64,000 bases of DNA, taken from contig OY755178.1 of NCBI GenBank assembly GCA_963576735.1, forward strand, positions 310,001 to 374,000, written 5' to 3'. Positions 44,922-57,082 of this stretch are shown here, piece after piece (position 1 is the stretch's first letter; the number at the start of each line of letters is the position of its first letter). Both the position numbers and the translations under genes were made by a program. The DNA comes from Bedellia somnulentella. Lineage: Eukaryota; Arthropoda; Insecta; Lepidoptera; Bedelliidae. The notes under the pieces are model-generated. The model saw only the letters and a program-made list of their open reading frames with translations. It was not told the origin of the DNA and made no database searches.

Positions 44922-45300
44922 CACGACGACGTGATAGCTCAGTGGTTAGAACACCGGTTGACGTGCAAGCGACTAGTGTTCGAATCCCGGGTCGGGCCTA
45001 CACCAATTTGTCTTTTCTAAAGACATATGTGTGGTTAATTTATCACGGTTGTTAACGGTGAGGGAAAACATCGTGAGGAAACCCACACGGCTGAGTTGTA
45101 CTTAGTCATGTGACAGTGTATTCGTACAAAAACGGCGATAGGCCTGCCCCCTATCACGTGAGTACACTGTCCATGCAAAACGTGGGTACTCTGAACACTA
45201 GGTGACAATGTCACGTGATGTTCAGAAGTATTAGTACCTCTGCCAACCCCTTCGGGGATATTCGGCGTGAACGTTTATGTTATGTTATGTTATGTTATGT
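44922..45300 (+). repeat. Family B tRNA-SINE, reference-quality copy
   Basis: Complete: box A TAGCTCAGTGGT (44935-44946), box B GTTCGAATCC (44978-44987), 3' CTCTGCCAACCCC-TTCG-GGGATATTCGGCGTGAAC and a four-unit TTATG tail. Target duplication TTGTTTTCTAA. The CCCC-TTCG-GGG hairpin would carry a stable UUCG tetraloop in RNA. Confidence 0.95.
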
Positions 45301-45534
45301 TGTTTTCTAAATATTGAAACCGATTTTTCTGATTATACAATGTTTTCTGAATATAATGCAGTAAAATACAACGGCTAGAGTATATATATTTTTTGTCGCC
45401 TTAATGTATATATTTAGAATATAAATGCTGTATTTAGTAGTATTGCTACTTTTCAAAACACCGATGTCCTATCCTACTGATGCAAGCCGTGTATAAATTT
45501 AACAATTTACTTATATTTCTACCCATCTGTATAT

Positions 45535-45810
45535 TTACCCAAAAAAAGGTACTCAGGGTCAATCAGTTTTTATTTCCTCAGCCACAAAAGAGAATTGGTG
45601 ATGGGTGGGTTACATCACACAAATAATCACATAAAAACTACCTAAGTTGCCACGTACAACACCCGCGGTTAGAATATATCAGGGTTATCAGGGTTCATGT
45701 TATGGCTTATTATATAAAAAAAACCTGTTTCACCTTGTGTGTACCACACGAATGCAATAAATGATTTGAATTTGAATTTGAAATGAGTTAGCGCTATTCT
45801 AAGCCGACAA
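45535..45810 (-). repeat. Family A relic with a foreign retroelement end inside
   Basis: Keeps CTCAGCCACAAAAGAG, TTGGTGATGGGT and GCGCTATTCTAAGCCG. 45720-45782 (AATGCAATAAATGATTTGAA...) looks like the 3' end of another non-LTR element with a TTTGAA tail. Confidence 0.55.
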
Positions 45811-45862
45811 TAGTACATATTAAACACACTTCTAATTTACGCAAAATATTCAGTAATATACC

Positions 45863-46269
45863 AGTAGCATATAAATAAATCATAAGTAATTCAGCTCGCC
45901 GGATTACTATGGCAGTAATACCGTTGTTATTATTACATAACATAACATAAACTCACGGCTATATTTCCCTAGAAGGGGTAACCAGAGCTAAGGAATTATA
46001 AATTCCTCAGCCACTTTTGGAAGTTAAGTGGGGAAAAGATCGTAAAATAAAGGTTGTTGGTGATGGGTCTCCAGCCGCATCGCCCCAAAAATCCATTAAA
46101 AATCCCCAATACCCTTAGTCGCCTCTTACGTACACCCAAGGGAAGAAACGGGGTAGTGCTATTCTAAGCCGACACTACACAGCAGTACTACACAGCAGTA
46201 GCAACTAAATAAATCATAAGTAATTCAGCTCGCCGGAGTACTATGGCAGTAATACCGTTGTTATTATTA
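45863..46269. repeat. Pair of 73-bp direct repeats flanking a family A copy
   Basis: 45863-45935 and 46197-46269 are nearly identical (AATAAATCATAAGTAATTCA, GTAATACCGTTGTTATTATT) and occur immediately on both sides of the retroposon. They are far longer than the 8-15-bp duplications of other copies. Confidence 0.88.
45936..46196 (-). repeat. Family A retroposon with a TTATG tail
   Basis: Tail ACATAACATAACATAAA. The 5' end is partly duplicated (CACAGCAGTACTACACAGCAG). Confidence 0.92.
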
Positions 46270-47549
46270 TTTATGTTATATGGTAATAAGTTATTAAAAT
46301 AAAAGTTGATTACAATTAAAGCTAACATTGACTAAAACTCGTGACTAAACTAACCCAAAAATAATAACAATCTAACAAAAAGAGATTTCTAAAATTAAAT
46401 CCGTACAATATTTCTCTTTTATCATCAACACGGCCATATATCACTTTCCATAATCTAGAATTATCTTAATGTGTCAGAATGAGAATGAATGTCTAAGATA
46501 TAAAGGTGACCGCATACCGCACCTAAATTCGCATCACACAAAACAGGTTCACCGCACGAGTGTCCGTCAGTGAAAGTGTTCTGTGCCGCGCATCTCCGTT
46601 GCCTGGCAACGCTTCCGGAACTGCGAGTGCCTTCCCGCTGTGACGCAACTCGATAAAACCTTCAGATTAATTTATTCTCATTATTCTGTTTAAGATTATT
46701 TGAATGTCTTAGCGATGGTTGTTAATTTAATTATTTGTGTATGATTTAACGAGTGGCGCATACCAAAAGTTATTCTTGAAGTGTGATGTAATACTCGTAG
46801 CAATAAGTATTCAGAAGTATATATATGCAGATGATAAATATTTTGATTATAAATTGATGATATTCCAGATTTTTCTGAGTTTAAATAATAAACTTTATAT
46901 TAAATTAAAAACTGAATAAACACGAACTAATAAAACCGAATAGAAATGAAATGAACAAACTTAATCGTGCATAAATATTTTATAAAATGGTCGCAATTTT
47001 ATATTTAACTCGCCAAATAGGTCGGCCCAGTTGTGTTATCCTGAGTATTCGAAGTTCTAGTCATTACATTTCTTTAAACATTCAAAAAGGATTCGTTAAG
47101 AAAAGGTGGGTATATTTTGTATTACCTACAATAATGATAATTGTTTTAGTGAAGACGTATACAAACTCAAAACATTAACGCACCTGTCGATGTTTTGAGT
47201 TGCAATTATGCAACTTCTGACATGCACGATCGACGGAAGAAGCAAAATAAACGTAATCAGGACGCCCATATTATTTAACGAAAAAATAGAGCTTTAAGTG
47301 ACTATTCCGTTACATCGCAAGGTGGTTTTCAGCGAGTAATAGGATTCTCGTCATTTGTAGTCTAGGGGCTAAAATATTGTCATGGTATTAAAGAGTTAGC
47401 TTTAAAACTACTATCTAATAATAAAAATAAGTAATTAAACTTTTGATGGAGTATCAAAGTTTGATTACTTTAGTATTTAAAACATTGTTTTGAACAACTA
47501 AACACTTAACACACTAAACCCAAATCATTATTTTATTTGTAATGTATAT
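46270..47549. other. Unique DNA with a GC-rich block
   Basis: 46540-46660 is GC-rich with a TCAGT at 46567-46571 but no DPE at +28. The remaining frames are AT-rich and unconvincing. Confidence 0.35.
46598..46610. promoter_or_regulatory. Candidate RFX X-box
   Basis: GTTGCC-T-GGCAAC, two perfect half-sites in inverted orientation with a one-base spacer, inside the GC-rich block. RFX factors bind such sites in ciliary and other promoters. Function here is inference. Confidence 0.35.
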
Positions 47550-47795
47550 GCTGTGTAGTGTCGGCTTAGAATAGCACTACCCCATTTCTTCCGGTGGGTG
47601 TACGTAAGAGGCGACTAACGGTATTGGGGCTTTTTAAGGGAATTTTGTGCGATGCGGTTGGAGACCCATCACCAACAACCTTTATTTTTACCATCTTTTC
47701 CCCACGCAACTTCAAAATGTGGGTGAGGGATTTCTAATTCCTTAGCTCTGGCTACCCCTTTTAGGGATTTATAGCCGTGAGTATATGAGATGAGT
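47550..47795 (+). repeat. Family A retroposon
   Basis: Full-length; tail decayed to ATGAGATGAGTATGAG. Confidence 0.9.
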
Positions 47796-47966
47796 ATGAG
47801 TTGTAATGCCTCATCGTGTTTACCAAAACTAGTACATCAATGACGAGTACATCTCGAAAAGATGATCACAATATACTAAGGTTATTGGCCCTGAGAACTC
47901 TCGAATCTGCACATACCGGTTACCAAAATTTAAGAATTGGATAATCCATAAATTTAAGCACTTTAC

Positions 47967-48210
47967 CGTGTAGTGCCGGCTTAGAATGTCGCTACCCCTT
48001 TCTACCCACAGGTGTCGTCAGAGGCGACTAAGGGTACTGGGGCTTTTTTTGGATTTTTGGGCGATGCGGTTGGAGACCCATCACCAAAAACCTTAATTTT
48101 TACCATCTTTTCCCCACTCAACTTCCGAAAGTGGCTGAGGAATTTATTTTTAGTTCTGGCTACCCCTTCTAGGGAAATATAGCCGTGAGTATATGTATGT
48201 ATGTATATGT
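47967..48210 (+). repeat. Family A retroposon
   Basis: GTAGTGCCGG / GGAAATATAGCCG subfamily, with target duplication TAAGCACT. Confidence 0.91.
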
Positions 48211-48639
48211 TAAGCACTAAAATTACCATTTAAACATGCGCAAACCTCACATGCAAGTACCAAATAAAATCTAAATTACATAATAATATTGACAATGCCG
48301 TTGATGATCCCACAAACCAATTAGGAGTATTGAAAGTGAATGCAGCCTAATGTGTGGTTAATAAAGTACGTGGTAGGAATGTGGTGACGCAATGGCGTGG
48401 CGCGCCGGGGTGCGGTTACGTGACCGCGGGCCCGGAGTCCATTCCCTTTCATTATGTACGTGTACGCTCCATACTTTTTATTCGTTTGTACTTTCATATT
48501 GTAATGCTTAATTAACATCCGGATCGGATTTGCATCTTGTTGAGATGGAATGATAACGTTTGTACGATAGGAATGATTAGAAGTAAGTTTTAAGATAAGT
48601 TTGTTCATAACAAATTATACTTGAGCCATTCACTCAATA
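48211..48639. other. Unique DNA with a CpG-rich patch
   Basis: 48380-48450 contains GGCGCGCCGGGG and TTACGTGACCGCGGGCCC. No frame supported. Confidence 0.35.
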
Positions 48640-48850
48640 TGTGATAGGCAGAGGGTTGGCGTTTCCACTTTTTATGAACGCGAGTCTGTTGACGTGTATA
48701 TGGATCTTCTCATGCGTGCTCTTGTATAATTCATGTTCCGGCTCCTCCTGTCATCACAATGTTTGGTACCTGATCCTCTAACGTCCTGCGTGGCCGGTTC
48801 TTTAATAACAATACCTTTCATATTGGCTTAAAATCTCTTTCTATAACGCG
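48640..48850 (-). repeat. RTE LINE (family C) relic
   Basis: Old copy aligned by GGCAGAGGGTTGGCG, CATGCGTGCTCTTGTATAAT and TTTCATATTGGC. Coding lost. Confidence 0.6.
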
Positions 48851-48919
48851 AGGAAGCTTTGTCAGTCCCAATTGTCTCTGCCAGCATTAATAGGAATTAA
48901 TCGGATGAGTGGAAATTAT

Positions 48920-49145
48920 TGCTGTTTAGTGTCTGCTTATAATAGCACTACCCCATTTCTTCCCATGGGTGTTCATGAGAGGACTAAAGGTATCGTAGCT
49001 TTTTATACCCACCCATACCCAAAATTATTTATTTTACAATCTTTTCCCCACTTAACTTCCAAAAGTGGCTGAAGAAGATTCTGATTCTGAAGCTCTCACA
49101 GTCCCTTTTAGGGATTAATAGCCGTTAGTATATATATTTATGTTT
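48920..49145 (+). repeat. Family A retroposon, diverged
   Basis: Begins GCTGTTTAGTGTCTGC; deletion in the middle (TACCCACCCATACCCAAAA). Confidence 0.85.
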
Positions 49146-50383
49146 AAATAGAGTGTGTAAAATACAATTTCCAAGCTAGTAGCAATTGACGTTTCTTTCA
49201 AGATAGTTAAGTAAGTTTTCTAAACAAGTGAAAAACTGGTAAAACACCATTTTATTAACATACTTCTGTAAAGTGTCCATCGAGATGCCTTGTGGAGTTG
49301 CAATTATCACTTTGTGTCGTCGGATGTGTGTATGTTCGTGTGTGTGTATGTGTGTTGCGTGACCACTTTCAGTTTCGATACGGAAACGTGCAAGCGAGAG
49401 TGGTCCGGCCATGTACGTTTAGAATCCAAAATTTTAAAACATATTTTTTTTGAAATTCCTATTTAGAATGACTTCGTTCTCACTTATCGGGGTATATATC
49501 GATAGATTTTTTCAAGTTTGTAAATTATTATGCCCTATGATATTAGTTTTCTACTATTTTCAGTTGTATGACCATTGAATATTTTTTTTGCTAATTCATT
49601 TCGAAGAGCCGCAGCCGTTAGCCCGTAACAACATTTTTATTTACGAATAGACAGCGATTGCCGCGTATAAAGTTAAGAACCTGTGGGCTGACCATGTTAA
49701 TATTTTTCATGCGGGTTTTTCACATTTATTTTATTCTACCATTTTACTAAAGAATTGTGAATTAACATTTGTATCCGAAACTCAAAGAAATTTATTTTCA
49801 AATTGAGCCTTAAAGCTTTGTTTCCTACTGGAGATGCTGTGTCGATCCGGCTGATAATAGCACTACCTCTATCGTACTACCTCGTATAATTGAATAAGGG
49901 GTCTGAAAACTTGTAATTAAGCAAGCTGGTTATAAAAAACACAAATACCAAAACGCAATTTTGCCAGTCTATGACTGAAAGCTTAACCAAACTTTTATAT
50001 AAGAATAAATCCTCACCGTATGTGTGCTAATGTGTGTATATATAAAATATCTTATAAAGAAGTGCTAGTGGAAATAATGAAGTCGGCGGAATGTCGGAAC
50101 TGCTGTTTTCAAACGACTTTCCAACGACTCGCGCAGTTTCATCCTTGGCACTCGGAACTAGTTTGCTGATTATTCTACGTTAAAAGGTTTTTTAGTGGTC
50201 CCCTAGTCATTTAGCTTTGTATATACTACTAACTTGTGTCTGAAGGTTATTTACCACTTGGTATTTGACAATCAGGATGTACCAGCAGTGATGTGCGAAG
50301 ATAATAATGTGGTTGTCAATTATTTAAGAAGGCATTTTTTAAAATAAATAGTTAAATAGTTTAATCGACTTAGAGTTTTAACA
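49146..50383. other. Unique DNA with a family A trace
   Basis: 49835-49880 resembles the A 5' end (GCTGTGTCGATCCGGCTGAT). A short GT-rich run at 49320-49355. No gene recognised. Confidence 0.4.
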
Positions 50384-50630
50384 TACATACATACATTTAC
50401 TCACGGCTATAAATCCCTATAAGGGGTATCCAGAGTTAAGGAATTAGAATTTTCTCAGCCACTTTTGGAAGTAAAGTTGGGAAAAGATGATAAAACAAAG
50501 GTTTTTGGTGATGGGTCTCCAACCGCATCGCCCAAAAATCCCTTAACAGCCCCAATACCGATAGTTGCCTCTTACGTACACCCATCGGAAGAAATGGGGT
50601 AGTGCTATTCTAAGCCGGCACTACACGGCC
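50384..50630 (-). repeat. Family A retroposon
   Basis: Full-length; several substitutions (GGGGTATCCAGAGTTAAGG). Confidence 0.9.
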
Positions 50631-51130
50631 ACTACTAGTATTAAATTAGTCTTTATTCAGACTACACTAAACCCAAGGAAAAATAACAAAATCTTGAAAA
50701 CTACAAAATAAACTAAATCACGAAAATTATACCAGTTTAATTTAGAAACAAATTAAATACATTTATCTCAGTAAAAGTATGAAAGGGTGTTGTGTCACCG
50801 ACCGCAGAGTTGCGAAGCGGCGCGGCGTGGCGTTGTAACCGCGTACGTGCCGCTGCGCTGCCGCAACGATACTCTATCTTCTTTATGCGCATGCGCAATA
50901 GAGTATCCAATATGGGCGCCAAATTAGATCTTCTGTCATAATGACATGTAATATGTCTGGTTGAGTGTTGCCAACCGTAAGCAATACTTCAATCATAATG
51001 ATAGCTGAAGGGACGTGGAATGTTTAACTATTACAAATTGTTGTTCTTGGAGTACTCATTATTCATACATACTCGTAAATATACTTCAATGTGGACTAAT
51101 GGCGTGAGTTTATGTGTAACTTCATCACGT
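50631..51130. other. Unique DNA with a GC-rich block
   Basis: 50795-50900 is GC-rich and contains the NRF1-like site. No exon supported. Confidence 0.35.
50886..50897. promoter_or_regulatory. Candidate NRF1/Ewg site
   Basis: TGCGCATGCGCA, a perfect 12-bp palindrome matching the known NRF1 (insect Ewg) consensus, at the edge of a GC-rich block. Could mark a promoter. Confidence 0.4.
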
Positions 51131-51345
51131 ACCGTGTAGTGCCGGCTTAGAATGTCACTACCCCTTTCTACCTACGGGTGCCGTATAAGGTGAGGGGCTT
51201 TTTTTATGTGGTTTTTGGGCGATGCGGTTGGAGAACCATCACCAATGATACTTTATTTCTACCATTTTGTCCCCTATCGACTTCCAAATGTGCCTGAGGA
51301 GTTTCTACCTCTAAAGCTCTGGCTACACCTGTTTGGGGTGTATGT
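51131..51345 (+). repeat. Family A retroposon, diverged
   Basis: GTAGTGCCGG subfamily. The GCGACTAAGGGTATT part is deleted; tail gone. A 3' relic follows at 51475-51540. Confidence 0.83.
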
Positions 51346-51606
51346 TCATCACAAGAAATGAGAGAAAGATATTCTTTTTATTTATTATATTGGTCGGACG
51401 AAACACCATAGACAAATATCTTACCTTAAAATGTTGTCTCTTTAATATACTCCTCTGTAATACTTTCTGATTCTGAAGCTTCTACTATCCCTTTTGAGAT
51501 CATTAGCCTTGAGTATATGCATAATGTATGTTAGTAAAATTTTATTCCATGTCCGTGCAATTTATCTAAGAGCTGTAAAAGATTTTGTTTAACGTATTTA
51601 AATATT

Positions 51607-51866
51607 GCTGTGTAGTGTCGGCTTAGAATAGCACTACCCCTTTTCTTCCGGTGGGTGTACGTAAGAGGCGACTAACGGTATTGGGGCTTTTAAGGGATTT
51701 TTGGGCGATGCGGTTGGAGACCCATCACCAACAACCTTTATTTTACCATCTTTTCCCCACGCAACTTCCAAAAGTGGCTGAGGAATTTCTAATTCGTTAG
51801 CTCTGGCTACCCCTTCTAGGGATTTATAGCCTTGAGTATATGTATGTATGTATGTATGTATGTATT
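51607..51866 (+). repeat. Family A retroposon
   Basis: Full-length with a six-unit TATG tail, among the least decayed copies. Confidence 0.93.
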
Positions 51867-52645
51867 TATATATAAGATGTAGGTATGTGTCAATCAATCT
51901 AAAACAGCTTAATAAACGAGTATTTACAACATTCTTCGAGATGATCCATTCGAGCCACCTGCAGTAATGTTATATTTCCCAGCTATTTACTTTCTAATAG
52001 ATCCAATGCTATATAGTTAATAGGTAGTGATTGAGAGGTTGATAATATATCGTTGAGAGCGTTACGACACAGCCTGCGATATCTAGATCACTGCGAACCA
52101 CTTCGAATGGAACAGCATTCGATTGCATGCAACCTTCTTTTTACTACTTTATTATAAAATAAAATGAGACTATTTTTAGCAACCTACCTTAAGGCTATAA
52201 TATAAATTCCTAAATGGGGTAGTTAACCGTTGAGAATTCAAATCATCAGCCAATTAAAGAAGTTAAACATGTAAAAAACTGCTAAATATCACTTTGTAAT
52301 GTAACATAGTTTTTATTTTATTTGAAACAATAGACTTTAAAAGCATACTTTTAGTGACATTTTGCAACATTAATTTTAGCACAATTATTGAATGAAATAT
52401 TATAAAGATGTTTAATAAAAGTATTATTATAATTTGAGCAAGGCTGAGTGTACAGAGAATGAAAAATCAGTTAACAACATGTATTTATAATAACTAAGGG
52501 AACTGTTTAATAGCACTTGTGTCATTCAAACTACCTTGGTGGACGATTTGGTCTGCAATATTGTGACTGAGTGGAGCAGGAATAGCAACAGATTCAGATT
52601 TCAACATTTATTAAGACATGTACTTAACATTAAGACATGTACTTT
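51867..52645. other. Unique DNA with a family A relic
   Basis: 52190-52285 (-) keeps AAGGCTATAATATAAATTCC and AATGGGGTAG. Otherwise nothing. Confidence 0.4.
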
Positions 52646-52899
52646 GCCGTGTAGTGTCGGTTTAGAATAGCACTACCCCATTTCTTCCGGTGGGTGTACG
52701 TAAGTGGCGACTAACGGTATGGGGCTATTAAGGGATTTTTGGGCGATGCGGTTGGAGACCCATCACCAACAACCTTTATTTCTACTATCTTTTCCCTACT
52801 CAAATTTCCAAAAGTAGCTGAGGAATTTCTAATTCTTTAGCTCTGGCTACCCCTTCCTGGGATTTATAGCCGTGAGTATATGTATGTATGTATGTATTT
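52646..52899 (+). repeat. Family A retroposon
   Basis: Full-length with tail; TACGTAAGTGGCGACTAACG. Confidence 0.92.
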
Positions 52900-52939
52900 A
52901 AATACCACTATGACCGTTATGATCATAATTTTATTTCTA

Positions 52940-53277
52940 CCGTGATATCGTGATAGCTCAGTGGGTAGAACACCGCTTATCGTGCAGACGATGAAGGTTC
53001 CAATCCCGAGGCGGATCTACACAATTTGTCTTTTCGAAAGTCGTATGTGTGGTTAATTTATCAGGGTTGTTAATGGTGAGGGAAAACATTGTGAGGAAAC
53101 AGTCATGTGACAGTGTATTCGTACAAAACGGCGATAGGCCTGCCCCCTATCACGTGAGTACACTGTAAAAGTAAAACGTGGGTACTATGAACACTAGGTG
53201 ACAATGTCACTTGATATTTAGAAGTATGAGTACATTTGCCAACACCCTTCGGGAATAAACGGCGTGAAGATTTGAGC
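52940..53277 (+). repeat. Family B tRNA-SINE without a tail
   Basis: Head with TAGCTCAGTGGG; about 25 bp deleted after GTGAGGAAAC. The 3' end is AACGGCGTGAAGATTTGAGC with no TTATG repeats. Target duplication TTATTTCTACC shows that the end is original or slightly trimmed. Confidence 0.9.
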
Positions 53278-53322
53278 TTATTTCTACCAACGGGTACTCA
53301 GAGGTTATATCATGGATTTGGT

Positions 53323-53416
53323 CGATCCAATTAGGGCGTAATAATGATTAAAAAAAAACGATCCAATTAGGGCGTAATAATGATTTTAAAAAAAAACGAT
53401 CCAATTAGGGCGTAGT
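53323..53416. repeat. Tandem repeat, 36-38-bp unit, about 2.5 copies
   Basis: Units start CGATCCAATTAGGGCGTA at 53323, 53359 and 53397, separated by A-rich stretches that may have primed the duplication. Confidence 0.93.
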
Positions 53417-54306
53417 ATAGACTTAAAAACAACTACGCAGATCAAATATGTTTTTAGGATGAGGAAAGCAACCCTTAATTTATAAAGCCGAGCTTTTATT
53501 TTAATTATAGTTTTGTCCCATTCCTGTTAAGGAGCAAGACGCAGTTATGAATTCTAACATGTCAATGATAGAAAAGAACGACCACGGATCACATAAAAGA
53601 ACATGTATGACAAAATTTACGAATTTAAATAAAGTGCGATTGGATTGCCAAGTCGATTGTCCAAAACGTCTCTGCACACCTATATATTTTATAAAGTTGT
53701 AAACTTGATCGTAGCCACACCAGTGTAACAGCCTCCTCAGCGACCGCAGTTGGTGCAGCTATAGTCACGACAACCATAGCCTTTCACCGACTTGGGTAAT
53801 ACACCTCTTCACTAAACATTTATATCTACAACTGAATACTTTAGTGTGTGTTTAGCGCATGTTTAGCGTGCGACTCAGTTTTTTTTATACTCGTGCGTGA
53901 AAGATTGCTGTTTGTAATAAGAGCTCTAATAAAGACCACAGACTAAGTATACCAAATCAAATTTGAAATGGTGTTAACATTACCGTTGAATGTCAATTAC
54001 CCCCCCCCCCTGCCGGCGGGCCCGCGTGAACTTTACCCGCTTGCGCAACGCGACCGCGTGGCGCACCTGACTCGCCGCGCGGAATTCGCTTAATACTATT
54101 ACTGTTCTCATGATCATTTGGATTGTTTTGAAACTAATGTTTTTTTTATCATTTTCTTGAGCATTTGCAGCTTTGGAAATAATGAACTGCATTTGCGGTT
54201 TCGCAGAGTAAAACTATTTTCTTAAGAATTAGCACTGGTTTGAGCAGGTTTCAGATATTGCAAAAATATTTGTAATTGCAATTGTAAGGATAAAAATACT
54301 CAATAT
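53417..54306. other. Unique DNA with a CpG-rich patch
   Basis: 54000-54090 starts with a run of C and contains GCCGGCGGGCCCGCG and GACTCGCCGCGCGG. No frame supported. Confidence 0.35.
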
Positions 54307-54536
54307 TCATACATATACTCACGGTTATAAATCCCTAAAATGGGAAGCCAGAACTTCAGAATAAAAATTCCTCAGCCACTGTTGGAAGTTGAGTGGGGAA
54401 AATATTGCAAAATAAAGGTTGTTAGCTATGGGTCTCCAGCTGCATTGCCCAAAAATCGCTTAAAAAGCCTTAAACCCTGAGTCACCTCTTACGACAGAAA
54501 TGGGGTAATGCTATTCTAAGCTGTCACTACACAGCA
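54307..54536 (-). repeat. Family A retroposon
   Basis: Diverged but complete (GGTTATAAATCCC, AAAATGGG); 13 bp missing near the 5' end. Confidence 0.88.
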
Positions 54537-55161
54537 AAATCAATTATGTATTTTGTACGGACATATAAAGATTAAGTTAGCCGAATAAGTAACCCAATGT
54601 TATGACTTGTAGCACGGGATACTAAATCTGATCCTATTCTCAGAAACAAATATACATACGTAAAATATAATATATATACACACATATAGATGCCTGTAAC
54701 CTAACAACTAGACCACGGAAATCATTATCTAATTATTGAAATAGCGCAGTTTATGCAAATAGCGCAGAAAAGGAGTTTAAAATATTGAAATAAATTTTGA
54801 ATATCGTAAAGTATTACTAATAAGTATTAGTGTAATTATTTCTGACTGTTTTCTAATATTCTAGATTCTTAAATATTTACCCAAAAATTAAAACAATAAT
54901 AGTAATAATAATATAATAATAGATGACAGCAGGTCTTCGTGTGCGTTTCGACCTCGCCTCACCCCGCACTCGCCTCACAGATCCCATCGCATTATTTATT
55001 ACAAAACACATCATCACGCCTTTATATTGTACCTAATTACGTTAAATTCTACGATACGACAAAATCGCGATCAGTAAAGTCAAATTCGACGGTTCGGACA
55101 AAGAGATCAAACAAAGACCAAAAAAAATGTGATTATTTGGTTGGGGTTGCAGAAACTGAAA
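54537..55161. other. Unique DNA, no gene seen
   Basis: Nothing recognised. Confidence 0.4.
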
Positions 55162-55424
55162 AATAACATAACATAAACATAAACGGTCACGCCGAATATC
55201 CCCGAAGGGGTTGGCAGAGGTACTAATACTTCTGAACATCACGTGACTTTGTCACCTGGTGTTCAGAGTACCCACGTTTTGCATGGACAGTGTACTCACG
55301 TGATAGGGGGCAGGCCTATCGCCGTTTTGTACGAATACACTGTCACATGACTAAGTACAACTCAGCCATGTGGGTTTCCTCACGATGTTTTCCCTCACCG
55401 TTAACAACCGTGATAAATTAACCT
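55162..55424 (-). repeat. 5'-truncated family B SINE
   Basis: 3' part with AACATAACATAAACATAAAC tail. Stops at GATAAATTAACC, so the tRNA head is absent, as in 5'-truncated reverse transcripts. Confidence 0.9.
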
Positions 55425-56031
55425 GAAATAATAACCTGATAATTAAACTGAAAAATATTTACCTTATTATAATTAGTACATAGGCTTTAATTTTAATTCG
55501 CGAAACATTATTTGGCACAGTATTCCTGATGTAGAACTATGATTTTTTAAGGTTAAACTTTGTTCGTTGTTTCTTTGTTCAAATGTTTATGACAAAGTAT
55601 TGCGATATCACGACACATCGTTTTCCCTTCGGGAATGACTGACAAAGAATTATTTGCATATTTTTATATTCAATTCTAAAATAGCTGCAAAATTTGGGAT
55701 GCTGGTGGTGATGGTTCTATTTTGGGATGACTTCCAAGACCATTAAAAAAGTATTGCCATTTCGATGTCGGTCTTTAGTCACCAGATATTTAAGAATGAG
55801 ATCCGTAATTGAAAAGTTTATATATAATATTGACCTTGCTTGTAGATATCTGATTCTTCCGAGATAAGCTTTAAGTAGCGCATCAAGATAGGAACCAAAC
55901 AAGACACAAATAGTTATCTATGAATATAAAAGGAAAACTGACTGACTGACTGAGAATCAACGCACAGCCGAAACTACTACACCTAGTTTTTTTCCAGTGC
56001 TGTCTTTGATCGTCTAAGTATAGTGTGAATT
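55425..56031. other. Unique DNA, no gene seen
   Basis: Nothing recognised. Confidence 0.4.
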
Positions 56032-56218
56032 AAAAATTCCTCAGCCACTTTTGGAAGTTGCGTGGGGAAAAGATGGTTAAATAAAGGTTGTTGGTGATGG
56101 GTCTCCAACCGCATTACCCAAAAATCCCTTAAAAAGCCCCAATACCGTTAGTCGCCCCTTACGTACACCCAACGGAAGAAATGGGGTAGTGCTATTCTAA
56201 GCCGGCACTACACAGCAA
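56032..56218 (-). repeat. Family A copy without 3' hairpin and tail
   Basis: Homology begins abruptly at ATTAAAAATTCCTCAGCC; the 5' end is intact. The 3' module was lost after insertion or the copy arose by another route. Confidence 0.85.
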
Positions 56219-56355
56219 TAATTGTAGACTTATAAGTTTTAAAATTATTGTGTTTGTTTTTGATTACAATTTAAAATAAACTATGTAAGTTGGTAAGAAG
56301 AACAACATTCTTCTATAAATGGGGAAAAATTAGGATATTTGAATGAATAGATATT

Positions 56356-56602
56356 TGCCGTGTAGTGTTGGCTTAGAATGTCGCTACCCCTTTCTACCCA
56401 CGGGTGTCGTAAGAGGCGACTAAGGGTATTGGGGCTTTTATTGGATTTTTTGGCGATGCGGTTGGAGACCCATCACCAAAAGCCTTTATTTTTACCATCT
56501 TTTCCCCACTCAACTTCCAAAAGTGGCTGAGGAATTTATAATTCCTTAGCTCTGGTTACCCCTTCTAGGGAAATATAGCCGTGAGTATATGTATGTATAT
56601 TT
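56356..56602 (+). repeat. Family A retroposon
   Basis: GGAAATATAGCCG subfamily, complete. Target duplication GATATTTG / GTATATTTGG (imperfect). Confidence 0.9.
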
Positions 56603-56837
56603 GGTACTAAATTATGCCTCAACTACAAAAATTTGGTCGTTTATCATGCAGACGAAGTTGCGCGGATCAACTAGTTGGATATATTAAGTTACAAATTGAA
56701 GCAATTGGTAAAAAGTCTTACGCAATGCGGCAAGCAATGGCTTTGTTCACGGCCTAAAATAGGACTTTAAAGTCATAGATAAGCGATGCAGTTGGCAGCT
56801 GACAAACAAGCTTTTATTTTACCCTGGTTTTCCTCTG

Positions 56838-57082
56838 TTATACATACAAATACTCACGGCCATAAGTCCCTAAAAGGGACCGCCAGAGCATTAGAACTAG
56901 AAACTCCTCAGCCACATTTGGAAGATGATAAGGAGCAAGATGTTAGAACTTAAGTATCGTTGGTGATGGGTCACAGTCCGTATCCCCTAAAAACCACTTA
57001 AGAAAGCACCATACCTTTAGTCGCTTTTTACGACACCCGTGCGTAGAAAGGGGTAGCGACATTCTAAGCTGGCACTACACGG
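56838..57082 (-). repeat. Family A retroposon, diverged
   Basis: Hairpin changed to CCCTAAAAGGGAC with compensating bases; 5' GGCACTACACGGC. Confidence 0.88.
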
